NCBI GenBank assembly: GCA_028564925.1
Contig: CM053026.1
Coordinates: forward strand, 609,169,614-609,233,613
Reading direction: 5' to 3'
Source: Lithobates sylvaticus
Taxonomy: Eukaryota; Chordata; Amphibia; Anura; Ranidae
DNA: 64,000 bases
Below are positions 1 through 10,198 of the stretch, in pieces. The notes under the pieces are model-generated. The model was not told where the DNA came from and did no database searches. It saw only the letters and a list, made by a program, of their open reading frames with translations. The stretch's first letter is position 1; each line of letters starts with the position of its first letter. The translations under genes were made by a program, and so were the position numbers.

Positions 1-37
1 TTCTTTAACACTGAGGAGAGACCCACTGACAGCTCAA

Positions 38-118
38 AGAGCCGAGCTGAAAGTATTGGTTTCAGGTATCGGTGCATTTGCACCAGTACCGATACTTGTG
101 CAAATACTAGTATTGGTG
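38..118. repeat. Short hAT-like MITE end fragment
   Basis: A short stretch with internal inverted symmetry (TATCGGTGCA ... TGCACCAGTACCGATA) ends in TATTGGTGCAACCCTA, resembling the terminal sequence of frog hAT MITEs. No second end or target duplication is visible, so family assignment is weak. The flanking bases 1-155 hold nothing else I recognise. Confidence 0.3.
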
Positions 119-155
119 CAACCCTAATAGTAACAAGCTTTCAGGTTGTCAAAGT

Positions 156-328
156 TTAAAGGGTTACTAAACCCTCTTTTTTTTTTCAAACATGTCATAC
201 TATGCTGTTTATTTTGCAAAGTAGCCCCGATCCTCCTCTTCTGGGGTCCCTCAGCGGCACTAGTAGCTCCTCCCTGAATCGAGTGCCCACGTCAGGTGAA
301 AAACCACGAGGGTTTACAACCCCTTTAA
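156..328. repeat. TTAA-flanked MITE (GGGTTACTAAACC family)
   Basis: The element is bounded by TTAA at both sides. Its ends are imperfect inverted repeats: TTAAAGGGTTACTAAACC on the left and the complement of GGTTTACAACCCCTTTAA on the right. TTAA target duplication is typical of piggyBac- and Kolobok-type transposons. It is too short to code. Bases 329-414 continue with a fragment (AACTGAACAAGCTGAAG) of another MITE family. Confidence 0.6.
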
Positions 329-414
329 CTGAACAAGCTGAAGTTAGAAGTTGATTAGCTGTATGTCTCCAGTTTAAGTAAATCTCCCCCAAAGTGTGCC
401 CTTCTCCTATGCCC

Positions 415-1422
415 TTAACCACTTCAGCCCCGGACCAATTGGCAGCCAAAGGACCAGGCCCCTTTTTGCGATTCGGCACTGCGTCGCTTTAACTGACAAT
501 TGCGCGGTCGTGCGACGTGGCTCCAAAACAAAATTGGCGTCCTTTTTTTCCCCACAAATAGAGCTTTCTTTTGGTGGTATTTGATCGCCCCTGCGGTTTT
601 TATTTTTTGCGCTATAAACAAAAATAGAGCGACAATATCGAAAAAAATGCAATATTTTTTGCTATAATAAATATCCCCCAAAAAAATATATAAAAAAACA
701 TTTTTTTTTTCCTCAGTTTAGGCCGATACGTCTTCTACATATTTTTGGTAAAAAAAAAAAAAAAAAAATAAAAAATCGCAATTAGCGATTATTGATTGGT
801 TTGCGCAAAAGTTATAGCGTTTACAAAATAGGGGATAGTTTTATAGCATTTTTATTAATATTTTTTTTTTTTTTTACTAGTAATGGCGGCGATCAGCGAT
901 TTTTATTGTGACTGCGACATTATGGCGGACACATCGGACATTTTTGGGACCATTGTCATTTATACAGCAATCAATGCTATTTAAATGCATTGATTCCTGT
1001 ATAAATGACAGTTGTAGTGAAAGAGTTAACCACTAGGGGGAGGGGAGGGGTTATGGGCTCTGACGTGTGTGTTTTTTTACATTAGGGGGACGGGGCTGAC
1101 GTCTGACGTCATTGATAGGCTTTCCCGATGACCGGGAACAGCCAATCAATGACAGGCAGAGTAGGAAGCGCGGGGAGAGGTTTGTTTACACATACCTCTC
1201 CCCGTTGTTCAGCTCCGTGACCCGATCGCGGGACACCAGCGGCGATCGGGTCCGCTGGTCCCACGGCCGGGGTCACGGAGCTCCCGACCGGGTCGCGAGT
1301 GCGCCGCTGGCGCGCGCGACCCACGGGCAGGCATTTAAAGGGCCACGTACAGGTATGTGGTTTTGCATGCCCGTGCCATTCTGCTGACGTATATATGCAG
1401 TGGGCGGTCGGGAAGCGGTTAA
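415..1422 (+). repeat. ~1 kb TTAA MITE, family A, copy 1
   Basis: The element starts TTAACCACTTCAGCCCC and ends GGGAAGCGGTTAA. TTAA at both ends and inverted CCACTT/CCGCTT termini point to a piggyBac-like non-autonomous element. Internal landmarks shared with eight other copies here are GAGCTTTCTTTTGGTGGTA, GCGCTATAAACAAAAA, a TTGATTGGTTTGCGCAAAAG block and a GC-rich 3' third. Small open frames in it are repeat artefacts. Confidence 0.8.
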
Positions 1423-1873
1423 AGTGGTTCTAAGGGCTGAAGGTTTTATTTTTAACCTTTGTGCACTCTATGCATGAAGGTAAATACCTTCTGTATGCAG
1501 CTACCCCAATGCTTACCTGAGTCTGATCTCGTTCCAGCGATGTGCACAAGAGCACTGCTCTCCTGACTCTCTCCCTCCTCACTGACTCAGCAGCAGGAGC
1601 CATTGGCTTGCACTGCTGTCAATCACAGCCAGTAAAGTGGGAGCAGGAGTGGGGCTGAGCCCCGTTCTGTGTCTATGGACACGCAGAGCAGGGCTAGGAA
1701 GCAAACACTCATGAGTGCCCTATATCAGGAGGCTTGCTATAGGGGGAACTCAGCAGGGGGCAGGAGCCAAGAGCGCCGGCTGGGGGCACGAGAAGGAGGG
1801 TCGGGGCTGCTCTGTGCAAAACTACTGAACAGAGAAAGAAAGTATGGCATTTTTGTTATATTTTGAATTGCTT
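1419..1873 (+). repeat. TTAA MITE, family D, abutting family A
   Basis: It begins TTAAAGTGGTTCTAAGG at the very TTAA that ends the preceding copy. It contains CTTCTGTATGCAGC, a GCTGTCAATCACAGCCAGT block and a G-rich right half. The right end (TTGCTTTAGC) is degraded. Related copies lie near 9.15-9.88 kb. Confidence 0.55.
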
Positions 1874-1940
1874 TAGCATCACTTTACAGTGAATAACTGC
1901 ACCAAGATCACTTTATTCGAAAAAAAAAAAAACACCTTAC

Positions 1941-2386
1941 CTGTCTGAAGAAGAGTCTGCTGAAGAACTTTCCTCCACTTCGTCTTTACATACAGATAGT
2001 ATTTCACAGGGAGTTTGTGGAAATGAGATGGGTATATGCTGAGATTCCCCAGGATTTCCATTATGCATAGCTACTGTATGGTTTTCAAAATGCAAGGTTT
2101 CACCGAGTTCCATTTGTTCTTCTGGCTGTACTTCACAAGACTGACAGGAACCAGGCTTATCTTCAATCCTAGGGATTCCAGCTGCTGAGGAAGAGGTCTG
2201 CATTCCTTCCTTATTATTATTTATAGGTTCTTCAGCATCAATTCCACATCCAGACAATGGACCTTCTTCACCGGGATCTAAACCTGCCATGGCTGCTTCT
2301 TCCACTTTAACATCAGAATTGCTGGTATTGCTCTGTTGAGTGTTGACAGCCACTTCAGCTACAGCAATTTCTTCCTGTGTATCCAT
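1941..2386 (-). CDS. Probable first coding exon of an unidentified host gene
   Basis: The minus strand carries a 148-codon open exon starting at ATG 2386-2384 in a good context (A at -3, G at +4), reading MDTQEEIAVAEVAVNTQQSN. It ends at a consensus donor, CAG|GTAAGG, with the donor GT at 1940-1939, splitting a codon after its second base. Upstream a pyrimidine-rich stretch ending TATAATACAG (AG at 2399-2398) fits a 3' splice site, so about 11 bases of 5' UTR precede the ATG. The peptide is hydrophilic and acidic, lacks signal peptide or membrane segments, and ends in a Ser/Glu/Asp run (EESSSADSSSDR). Codon use and lack of repeat homology within the window distinguish it from the surrounding MITEs. 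An upstream non-coding exon is proposed at 7064-7200. I do not recognise the protein. Acidic Ser-rich N-termini occur in many nuclear proteins (NAF1 is one loose resemblance), so no symbol is given. Downstream exons would lie left of base 1. Confidence 0.55.
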
Positions 2387-2402
2387 AGTATTCTGCTCTG
2401 TA

Positions 2403-2646
2403 TTATAAAAGAATGCCATTAAAATGATTGTACATTGTATTCAGCAGTTATCTTTAATGACAGTAAACTCGTGGTGAGCAGCAACTAAATGCTGTTAACA
2501 CCATGATTCCTACAAACTTACATCCACCACATACAGTCAATATTCCATTGCTTCCTAATGTTAGGTGGTAAGCTGGACTGACTCAACAATGTTCCAAAGA
2601 TAACTGTACTCACAGCTAAAGAACAATAATGGGAGTCTGTTGTATT
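2403..2646. other. Intronic sequence, nothing recognised
   Basis: This sits upstream of the proposed coding exon on the minus strand and would be intron 1. It shows no repeat signature I recognise apart from being unique-looking and moderately AT-rich. Confidence 0.4.
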
Positions 2647-3261
2647 TTAACCACTTCAATACCGGGCACTTTCACCCACTTCTGCCCAAGACAAATTTTC
2701 AGCTTCAGTGCTGTCACACTTTGAATGACAATTGTGCGGTCATGCAATACTGTACCCATATGACATTTTTATCATTTTTTGAGACAGAGCTTACTTTTGG
2801 TGGTATTTAATCCCCACTGTTTTTTTTATTTTTATTTTTTTTATTACTTGCTAAATGAAAAAAAAAAAACATTGAGAAAATTTTGTTTCGGTTTCAAAAT
2901 GTTGCATATAAGTAATTTGTCTTCTTCATGAATGTGCCCTGATCGTCAGTGCCCTGATTTCCAGTGTAAATAATGTACTCACTGTGCCCTGTCAGATCGA
3001 CTCTTTTTTCCCCCTCACACGCTATCTCTGTGTGAGGAAAGGAGAGCCGATAACCAGCAAGTCTGTATACATGTGACCAGCTGTGATTGGACACAGCTGA
3101 TCACATGGTAAAGGGCGCTGCAATAGACCCTCTACCCCGATCTGTGATCCCTGTGTCCAAGGGACACAACAATCACAGAGACTTCCCGATGCGTGCCCCA
3201 GAACTGGAGACCTGCACTGTAACCGTATATCGGCTATAGTTAGGGGGGGGCCAGTGATTAA
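2647..3261 (+). repeat. Family A TTAA MITE, copy 2 (short)
   Basis: It starts TTAACCACTTCAATACC and carries the diagnostic ACTTTTGGTGGTATTTAATC block. The 3' part is GC-rich with a TATATCGGC stretch. It ends at TTAA 3258-3261, which is also the first TTAA of the next copy. At ~615 bp it is internally deleted relative to the ~1 kb form. Confidence 0.7.
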
Positions 3262-4256
3262 CCACATAAGCCCCGGACCATTTTGCTGGCCAAAGACCAG
3301 AGCACTTTTTGCGATTCGGCACTACGTCGCTTTAACTGACAATTGCGCGGTCGTGCGACGTGGCTCCCAAACAAAATTAACTTCCTTTTTTTTCACAACT
3401 AGAGCTTTCTTTTGGTGGTATTTGATCACCTCTGCGGTTTTTTTTTTTTTTTGCGCTATAAACAAAAATAGAGCGACAATTTTGAAAAAAAAAACATAAT
3501 TTTTTACTTTTTGCTATAATAAATATCCCCCAAAAAATATAAAAAAAAAAAAAAAAAAAATTTTTCCTCAGTTTAGGCCGATACCTACCGTATACTTTTA
3601 CAGATTTTTGGTAAAAAAAAAAAAAAAAAAAAAAAATTGAAAAAAATAAAATAAAAAAGTGTTTATTGATTGGTTTGCGCAAAAGTTATAGCGACTACCA
3701 AATAGTAGTTCGTTTTTATTAATATTTGTTTTTTTTACTAGTAATGGCGGTGATCTGCGATTTTTATCATGACTGCGACATTATGGCAGACACATAGGAA
3801 AATTTTGACACATTTTTGGGATCATTTTTACAGTGATCAGTGCTATAAAAATGCACTGATTAATGTAAAAATTACACTGGCAGTGAAGGGGTTAACACTA
3901 AGGGGCTAGGGAGAGGTTAAGCGTGTCCTGGGCAGTGATTCTACCTGTTGGAGGGCATGGCTACGTGTGACACATCACTTATCATAGCTCCCTATCACAG
4001 GGAGCTATGATCAGTGACAGTGTCACTAGGCAGAACGGGGAGATGCTTGTTTACATTAGCCTCTCCCCGTTCTTCAGCTCCATGAAACGATCGCTGGTAT
4101 CTCTGCGTCGATCAAGTCCGTGGGATCCTACGCAAGGAGCTCCCAGCAGGGTCGCGCACGTGACCACACAGCCGCAAATCCAAAAGGATGTACCTGTACG
4201 CCCATTTGCCCAGCCGTGCCATTCTGCCGACGTATAAATGTACAGCAAGTGGTTAA
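3258..4256 (+). repeat. Family A TTAA MITE, copy 3
   Basis: A full-length (999 bp) copy from TTAACCACATAAGCCCC to CAGCAAGTGGTTAA, with all family landmarks. It shares its left TTAA with copy 2 and its right TTAA with the next, unrelated MITE. The termini CCACAT/CCACTT are inverted. Confidence 0.8.
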
Positions 4257-4709
4257 ATTGATTGTAAAGTCTAGGTTTTTTCCATAAAAATAACAAACAT
4301 TATACTTACCTGCTCTGTTGCAGTGAATTTGCATGGAGCAGCCCAGATCCTCCTCTTCTCGGGTCCCTCCTCTGTGCTCCTGGCCCCTCCCCCCTGCTGA
4401 GTGCCCTCACAGCAAGCACCTTGATATGCGGGGCACCTGAGCCGAGTCACAGCTCTATTCAGACACAGAGCCCTGACCCTGACCCTCTCTCTCTCACTCC
4501 CGATTGGCTAGCCGACTTTGACAGCAGCCAATGATGCCGCTGCTGAGTCTCAGCCAATCAGGAGGGAGAATCTCGGACAGCTGAGACACTCCTGGACCTC
4601 GCTGGACAGAGAGGGACCTAAGATAAGTCTTAATGGGGGCTGCTGCACACAGAAGGCTTTTTATCTTAATGCATTAAAGATAAAAATAAAAACTTTACAA
4701 TCCCTTTAA
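4253..4709. repeat. TTAA MITE, family B (palindromic ends)
   Basis: The left end TTAAATTGATTGTAAAGT and the complement of the right end (TTAAAGGGATTGTAAAGT) are inverted repeats. The inner arms contain ATTAAGATAAAAAGCC-like and TACTTACCTGCTCTGTTGCA blocks. The TTAA at each end is shared with the adjacent elements. Confidence 0.65.
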
Positions 4710-5132
4710 GGCATGTCTGACAGTTATAAAATTAGGACATTTTTTTTTTCCTTTGTGCAAAAGCAACACACATGCCATTTGCTCACCTTTTGGAACATGT
4801 TCCAGCAGCTGTAGCCCCTCCCCTTCCCCCTACTAACAGCTGACGGCATCTTCTCTGGACACCCACTGTCACCATTTCAAAATACTATGGCTGCGCGGGG
4901 CTCTGCTCGCCCAGCCACGTTATTCATTCACAGTCCTCTGAATGGAAAACTACAAGTCCCGACAGTCTTTGGGGCTTTCGGCTTGTAGTTGCAATGAACT
5001 ACCATGGCGCTGTGAACTGCATGGTACCCACGGGTGCAATGCTTTCCAGGCTTCAAGTAAAAAAAATTATGAATGTACATTTTTTTACCTGTAAAAATAT
5101 ATATTTTTTTTAAAAGGTGAACTTATCCTTTA
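4706..5132. repeat. TTAA-bounded repeat, family C
   Basis: It runs from TTAAGGCATGTCTGAC to GTGAACTTATCCTTTAA. The right terminus matches a frog MITE end that I know as TTAAAGGATAAGTTCACC; the left terminus is a poor match, so this may be a degraded or composite element. The interior includes an inverted pair, ACTACAAGTCCC / GGCTTGTAGTT. Confidence 0.45.
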
Positions 5133-5202
5133 AGGGTAGGGATACACTATAACAAGATACACTTCAATATTTCCCCATCTATCAGAATAAATAAAAAATT
5201 AT

Positions 5203-5539
5203 TAAAGTGGCTGGTACCATCGGACATGAAATATGAACAAAGCACATCCCTCAATTCAGAGCTCTAAGTGTAACAAATCAGGAGAGAGAGGGGGTGGGGC
5301 TTCCATGTCTGAATGTACACAGGTAACTGTGACACGGCTCGGATGCCCCCATAGCAAGCTGCTTGCTGTGGGGGCACTGAACAGGAGGGAGGGGCCAAGA
5401 GCACAGAAGAGGGACCCCGAGAAGGAGGAGGATCTGGGCTGCTCTGTACAGACTTTCCACTGCAACAGAGCAGGTAAGTATAACATGTTTTTTATTTTTA
5501 TAGGAAAAAAAATAAAATAAAAACCTAGAATAACTTTAA
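5203..5539 (-). repeat. TTAA MITE related to family B, truncated
   Basis: The right half (GTTGCA-type block CTGCAACAGAGCAGGTAAGTA, then AAAACCTAGAATAACTTTAA) is the reverse of the left half of the element at 4253. The left half is divergent. It ends at TTAA 5536-5539, shared with the next element. Confidence 0.5.
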
Positions 5540-5950
5540 AGCGGAGTTCCACCCAAAAGTGGAACTTCCGCTCATCTGATTCCTCCCCCGCCCCCCCCTC
5601 CGGTGCCACAATTGGCACCTTTCAGGGGGGAGGGGAGTGCAGATACCTGTATAATACAGGTATCTGCACCCACTTCCGGGAATAGACTCCCGCACCCCCC
5701 GCTGTCTCCTGGGAAACACACAGGTCCCAGGAGATAGCAGGACCACTTACGGCACGCAGCGCGACTCGCGCATGCGCACTAGGGAACCGGGAAGTGAAGC
5801 CGCAATGCTTCACTTCCTGATTCCCTCAACGAGAATGGCGCCGGCAGCAGCCGAGAGATTGCTCGGCCGCCGACATCGCTGGACCCTGGGGACGGGTAAG
5901 TGTCCATTTATTAAGTTGGCAGCTGCAGTATTTGTAGCTGCTGGCTTTAA
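5536..5950 (+). repeat. TTAA MITE, AAAGCGGAGTTCC family
   Basis: It starts TTAAAGCGGAGTTCCACC and ends GCTGCTGGCTTTAA. The interior contains short inverted pairs (AGATACCTGTATAATACAGGTATCT; GTGAAGCCGCAATGCTTCAC). A second copy in the opposite orientation lies at 48056-48532 and a longer relative at 34976-35891. Confidence 0.75.
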
Positions 5951-5962
5951 AGAAATAACAGA

Positions 5963-6283
5963 CTAAGGCAGGCCATACACTGCGCAAAGTTCTTTCCTGC
6001 AATGACGGGTTGAAGAAAAGAAAGTCGCACGATTCCTCCATTAACTGCTGACATGCAATTGTCTGCTCCTGGGAGGGGAGGCCATCCCTGCTGGGAGAAA
6101 ACAGCGATTATCGCTAGCATTTTGTAGCAGCTGCTAACAACAATCGCAAGTAAATCTGGTAGGCTGGTTGTACCAAAGTTGATCAACTTGGTACATTCAG
6201 TCTGCCCAGCCCCTTAACGTCTCGAATCTTAACCGGTTCCTGCTGAACCGGCCAAGATTCGAACTGTGCAATGGATGGCCTTA
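5963..6283. repeat. MITE with TAAGGC-GGCCATACAC inverted ends
   Basis: The left terminus CTAAGGCAGGCCATACACTG and the complement of the right terminus (GTAAGGCCATCCATTGCAC) form an imperfect inverted repeat. No clean target duplication is seen. Confidence 0.5.
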
Positions 6284-7063
6284 CTGTCCAGATCACCAGG
6301 TGTAAATGAAGGGGGGGAAAGCAAATGCAGCCACCACATCTAGGAACTGGTAAGCTGCACTAACATTTGTTTTTGGATTACCACTTTAAAGCAGAACGTC
6401 ATAGAAAACGTGAAATCCTGCTGGTTGGTTGGTTGGCTCGCTCCTCCCATCTAATGTCACTTCCGCAATCTTCACTTAGGTGAGAATGATGCCCCGCCCC
6501 ATACTTGAAAACACATCAAATGTCCCAGGAGGCGGCAGGATCATTCACAGAAGCGGGCACATGTGCAGCATGGTGCCAGCTGTGGTTCTTTAGGGCGCCA
6601 CAAGCAGCTCACATATCCAATATGGCGGGAACAGGGAAACCGCTGTGGGAAGGCAGTGCTGGACTCCAGGAACTGGGATGTCCCTTAGTCAGCAGATCCA
6701 TGATTTGTAAACACAGTTCCTCTTGAACTCTGGTTAAGCAGTATGGGGGGGGGGGGGGGGGTGCCAGGAAAGAACATTTGCACAGTCAGTCCACCTTAAA
6801 AAGCTCAGAATACACAGGTGATAGGATTACAATCCCATAGGCTATGACAAGTCATGTCTATCCCCTAAAATAGATCTAAAGGAAAAAAAAACATGGCCTG
6901 CACCTTCTCATGAAGGAAAGACTTCACATGTAACCTCCATTAAATTGGTGATTATACTATAGGGAGTAAAAGACATTGAAATCCCATAGTTACCCACTCT
7001 GGCCCGTGCACAGGTGAGAAGAGACCCCCAATGACAAAGAGCACACACCGGTACAACACTCAC
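6284..7063. other. Mostly unclassified; poly-G tract
   Basis: It includes another TTAAAGCAGAAC-type MITE start at 6386 and a pure run of about 19 G at 6743-6761. 7005-7063 would be the start of intron 1 of the proposed host gene. No gene is seen. Confidence 0.4.
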
Positions 7064-7200
7064 CACACAGCGACGATCAGTCCGTCATTGCTCTCCCCGG
7101 CTACTCTCTGACTCCATGCGTGCACTCCACGCCGCTCAGTTTTGCGTTCCAAGCCTCGTTCTCAACCAGTTGTTTTCTCGTCTGCTGGTTGGTTGAACTT
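7064..7200 (-). other. Proposed non-coding first exon of the host gene
   Basis: On the minus strand a CpG-rich block ends in a strong donor, GTGTG|GTGAGTG, with exon end at 7064. Two short upstream reading frames start in it: a 10-codon one beginning MESESSRGEQ, and ATG-ACG-GAC-TGA. A coding start here would therefore terminate at once, and translation probably begins in the exon at 2386. The 5' limit is uncertain. The 4.7-kb intron to the coding exon is packed with MITEs. Confidence 0.4.
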
Positions 7201-7250
7201 GCCGGAAGTCTGTCCCATGTGTTCTACGATTGGACTGTTTTTCTCCGGTG
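7180..7250 (-). promoter_or_regulatory. Candidate TATA-less promoter: ETS and CCAAT motifs
   Basis: Reading the minus strand, GTCCAATCG (a CCAAT box) is followed about 25 bases later by ACTTCCGGC, a consensus ETS/GABP site common at transcription starts of housekeeping genes. No TATA box is visible. The surrounding ~200 bp is CpG-rich compared with neighbouring DNA. Confidence 0.45.
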
Positions 7251-7511
7251 ACCTCACCCAGAACTGTACTGTGCTGCTCACATAGGCACTGCACCGATTA
7301 CTACTATATCAGTTGGTCACCAGACTGCATGTGGAGAGCGTCAGATCATATTTCTCTGTATCTCCACTATTTACTGGTGAACGTTTCTAGGCACAGTGAG
7401 CTTAGTGATGACAAAACCACTACTGAGGAGAGCAGGATGGGCGAATTGGGAGTAAACTCCTGAATGGGATTTTTACCTACAAAATAGCTTAATAAAAAGC
7501 TCAGTGCACCA
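7251..7511. other. Unclassified sequence upstream of promoter
   Basis: No repeat signature or convincing gene is seen. A short plus-strand open frame at 7230-7463 has no recognisable domain. Confidence 0.35.
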
Positions 7512-7515
7512 TTAA

Positions 7516-7934
7516 GGCCCCTTTCACACTGGGGCGGTTTTCAGGCGGTACAGCGCTAAAAATAGCGCCTGTACACCGCCTGAAAAAACCGGCCCCATTC
7601 ACTCCAGTGTGAAAGCCGGCGGGCTTTCACACTGGAGCAGTGCGCTAGCAGGACGGTAAAAAAAGTCCTGCTAGCTGCATCTTTGGAGTGGTGTAGGAGC
7701 GGTGTATTTACCGCTCCTATACCGCTCGTTCCCATTGAAATCAATGGGATACCGCCCGCAAACCGCCGCTGCAGCGGCGGTTTGCGGAGGTTTTTAACCC
7801 TTTTGCGGCCGCTAGCGGGGGTTAAAACCACCCCCTAGCGGCCGCATACCGCGGGTAAAACGAAGGTAAAGCAGCGCTAAATATAGCGCTGCTTTACCGT
7901 CGCCGCCCCGCACCGCCCCAGTGTGAAAGGGGCC
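7516..7934 (+). repeat. GGCCCCTTTCACACTGGGG MITE, copy 1
   Basis: Inverted termini GGCCCCTTTCACACTGGGGC / GCCCCAGTGTGAAAGGGGCC flank an interior built of further small palindromes (AGCGCTAAAAATAGCGC, CCGCTCCTATACCGCTC). The flanks are TTAA on both sides. The other copy has TAA flanks, so the superfamily is either PIF/Harbinger (3-bp TWA) or a TTAA-type element. Confidence 0.75.
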
Positions 7935-7937
7935 TTA

Positions 7938-8235
7938 ATGCATTTTCTTTGCGTTTCTGAATGCATTCCAGGTGCTTTTTTTATTTTTTCCTGCTTTTTT
8001 TTTATTTTTTTTTTTTTTTTTACTATACTAGGGTCCAGTGCGTTTTTGATGCATTCCAGTGTGTTTCAGTGTTTTTTTTTTTTTATGTATTTTACAGCAT
8101 TCCAGTGCAGAAAAAATGCAGCATGTTCTACTTTTTATTTTTTTCTGGAACTGAAAAGCCCTGGAACTGACTGCACTGGTGTGAACTATGCCATTGGAAA
8201 CCAGGGTGGATAAAAATATAAAGATGGTTTTCTAT
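7938..8235. repeat. T-rich low-complexity repeat
   Basis: Long T tracts alternate with TGCATTCCAGTG-type words, a degenerate simple repeat seen in frog DNA. Open frames here are rich in Phe from poly-T and are not genes. Confidence 0.5.
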
Positions 8236-8582
8236 TTAACCACTTCAGCCCTGGAAGATTTTACCCCCTTCCTGACCAGAGCACTTTTTGCGATTCGGCA
8301 CTGCGTCGCTTTAACTGATTTGCGCGGTCATGCAATGCCGTACACAAACAAAATTGACGTCCCTTTTCCCCCCACAAATGGAGCTTTCTTTTGGTGGTAT
8401 TTGATCACCCCTGCGGTTTTTATTTTTTGCGCTATAAACAAAAAGAAGAGCGACAATTTTAAAAGAAACGCAATATTTTTTTACTTTTTGCTATAATAAA
8501 TATCCCCAAAAATATATAAAACATTTTTTCCCTAATTTTAGGCCAATATGTATTCTTCTACATATTTTTTGGTAAAAAAAAA
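8236..8582 (+). repeat. Family A TTAA MITE, copy 4 (5' part only)
   Basis: It starts TTAACCACTTCAGCCC and keeps the GAGCTTTCTTTTGGTGG and CTATAATAAATATCCCC blocks. It stops after TTTTTTGGTAAAA; the 3' two-thirds is missing. Confidence 0.75.
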
Positions 8583-9145
8583 ACATACCTAGCAAACACA
8601 TATTAACCCCCACCCCACCTCAAACCCTCTAACAATGGTCTCTGATGAACAGTGGACTTTATCTTAATATATTCTTGAGGTAAGACTGGGGTTCTCGGTC
8701 ACCCTGTGCCCCTAATTGACACAGGGTGTGACTTACACAAAGAAGGTCTGGGGGAGCTGGACAAAGATTTTCCAGCGCTCTCCAAGGTAACCTGGGTTCC
8801 ACAGGCCCCCCCCCCCCCCGCCCAAAGTAACTCCCGTCACACATCTCCCCTTTCAGCAGAAGACTAGCACAGAAGGAGACCCCAAACGGGTTAGTCTGTA
8901 GTTCCAGTCCCCCAATGCCCATACCCACACAGTGCCCCAAACACATTGTCCCAAACAGAACATTACTCACCCAGCCAACCTCTGCCTCTCTCGTAGAACA
9001 TACCCGCCGCTGGGGAGAATGGTGGACTGGTCCTTCTCACTGGAGTCTTTTCAGCCGCAGGCGAGAAGACAGGGTGACTGGGTTCACTCTGTCAGGATGT
9101 TGGGGACGTGGGCCGACTGCCCAGAATCCCTGGGGTATACAGGTG
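8583..9145. other. Unclassified, possibly retroelement-derived
   Basis: It contains a C run at 8803-8818. It shows no TIR, LTR boundary or protein domain that I can support. Confidence 0.3.
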
Positions 9146-9149
9146 GAGA

Positions 9150-9490
9150 CTGACGTCCCCTCCACTGTTACTAGATGTCTCTGCGATGTGCATAAGAGCT
9201 GAGGCTCTCCCAAGTTTATCCCTCCTCATTGGCTGAGATGCAGCAGCTGGAGACATTGGCTCCCACTGCTGTCAATCACAGCCAGTGAGGCGAGGCAGAG
9301 CTGTGCTCTCTGTGTCTTATGGCTCAGAAGTGAGCACGCACAAGTGCCTACATAGCAAGTATATTACTACGGGGGCACTCGGCAAGGAGGAGGGGTCCAG
9401 AGCACCGGAGAGGGACTCAAGAAGAGGAGGATCAGGGGTGCTGTGTGCAAAACCACTGCACAGAGCAAGTAAATATGACGTTTTTTTTTT
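9150..9490 (+). repeat. Family D MITE fragment 1
   Basis: It shares GCTGTCAATCACAGCCAGTGAG and the G-rich right half with the element at 1419-1873. The left end is missing. It runs directly into a second partial copy. Confidence 0.5.
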
Positions 9491-9876
9491 TTTTTTTAAT
9501 GCATTCTATGCATTAAGGTACAAAACCTTCTGGGTGCAGCTCCCTCCAGCCCCCCCCCCCCCCCCCCCCCCCATACTTACCTGAGACCCATCTCAGTCCA
9601 ACAATGTGCATGAGTGCAGCAGCTCTCCCAGGTCTCTCTCTCCTTATTGGCTCAGACACAGCATCCAGAGCCCTGCTGCTGTCAATCACAGCCAGTGAGC
9701 CAATGAGGAGACAGTGGGGGGGGGGGCAGTGTGTGTGAATAGAGCAAGCAGCTTGAGTGTCCCCTTAGCAATAGGCTTGCTATTGGGGGCAATGGCAGGG
9801 GGAAGGAGGCAGGACCACTGGCGGGAGACCCAAAGAGGAGAATCAGGGTTCATTTGCAACCTTTAGAATAACTTTA
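9491..9876 (+). repeat. Family D MITE fragment 2
   Basis: It starts in the inner arm (TGCATTCTATGCATTAAGG), has a C tract of about 21 at 9551-9571 and repeats the GCTGTCAATCACAGCCAGT block. It ends ACCTTTAGAATAACTTTAG. Confidence 0.5.
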
Positions 9877-10198
9877 GTGCCTGAACACAATAAATCTGTA
9901 CATATTACCACAACTACTTTGTGTATCCAGGTGAATTATGTATTTTTTCAGCACAAATTGGGCCTACTTTGGGTAGCAAAGGGTAACGGATATATCCTGA
10001 TTTATTTTTATTATCAAAGAAAAATGGGACCAACATAGGAAAAAAAAGCATTTAAAAAAAAAGTTAACTGTATATTTCTTGTTACTACTATAATTTAGCT
10101 TGAAAGAATAACACAAAATAAATTGTCCTGCTCTTAACGATCGCAGCAATACCACATATGTGTAAGTTATTTGTTTGGACCTATGGTATGGAAAATTC
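9877..10198. other. Unclassified AT-rich stretch
   Basis: No gene is seen. A CAATACCACATATGTGTAAG motif resembles part of an AT-rich frog repeat, but no ends are visible. Confidence 0.3.

Noticed and set aside
3254-3682. Phe/Lys-rich open frames on both strands within family A copies
   Set aside because: The same frames appear at every copy of the MITE and follow its poly-A/poly-T tracts; the element is non-coding.
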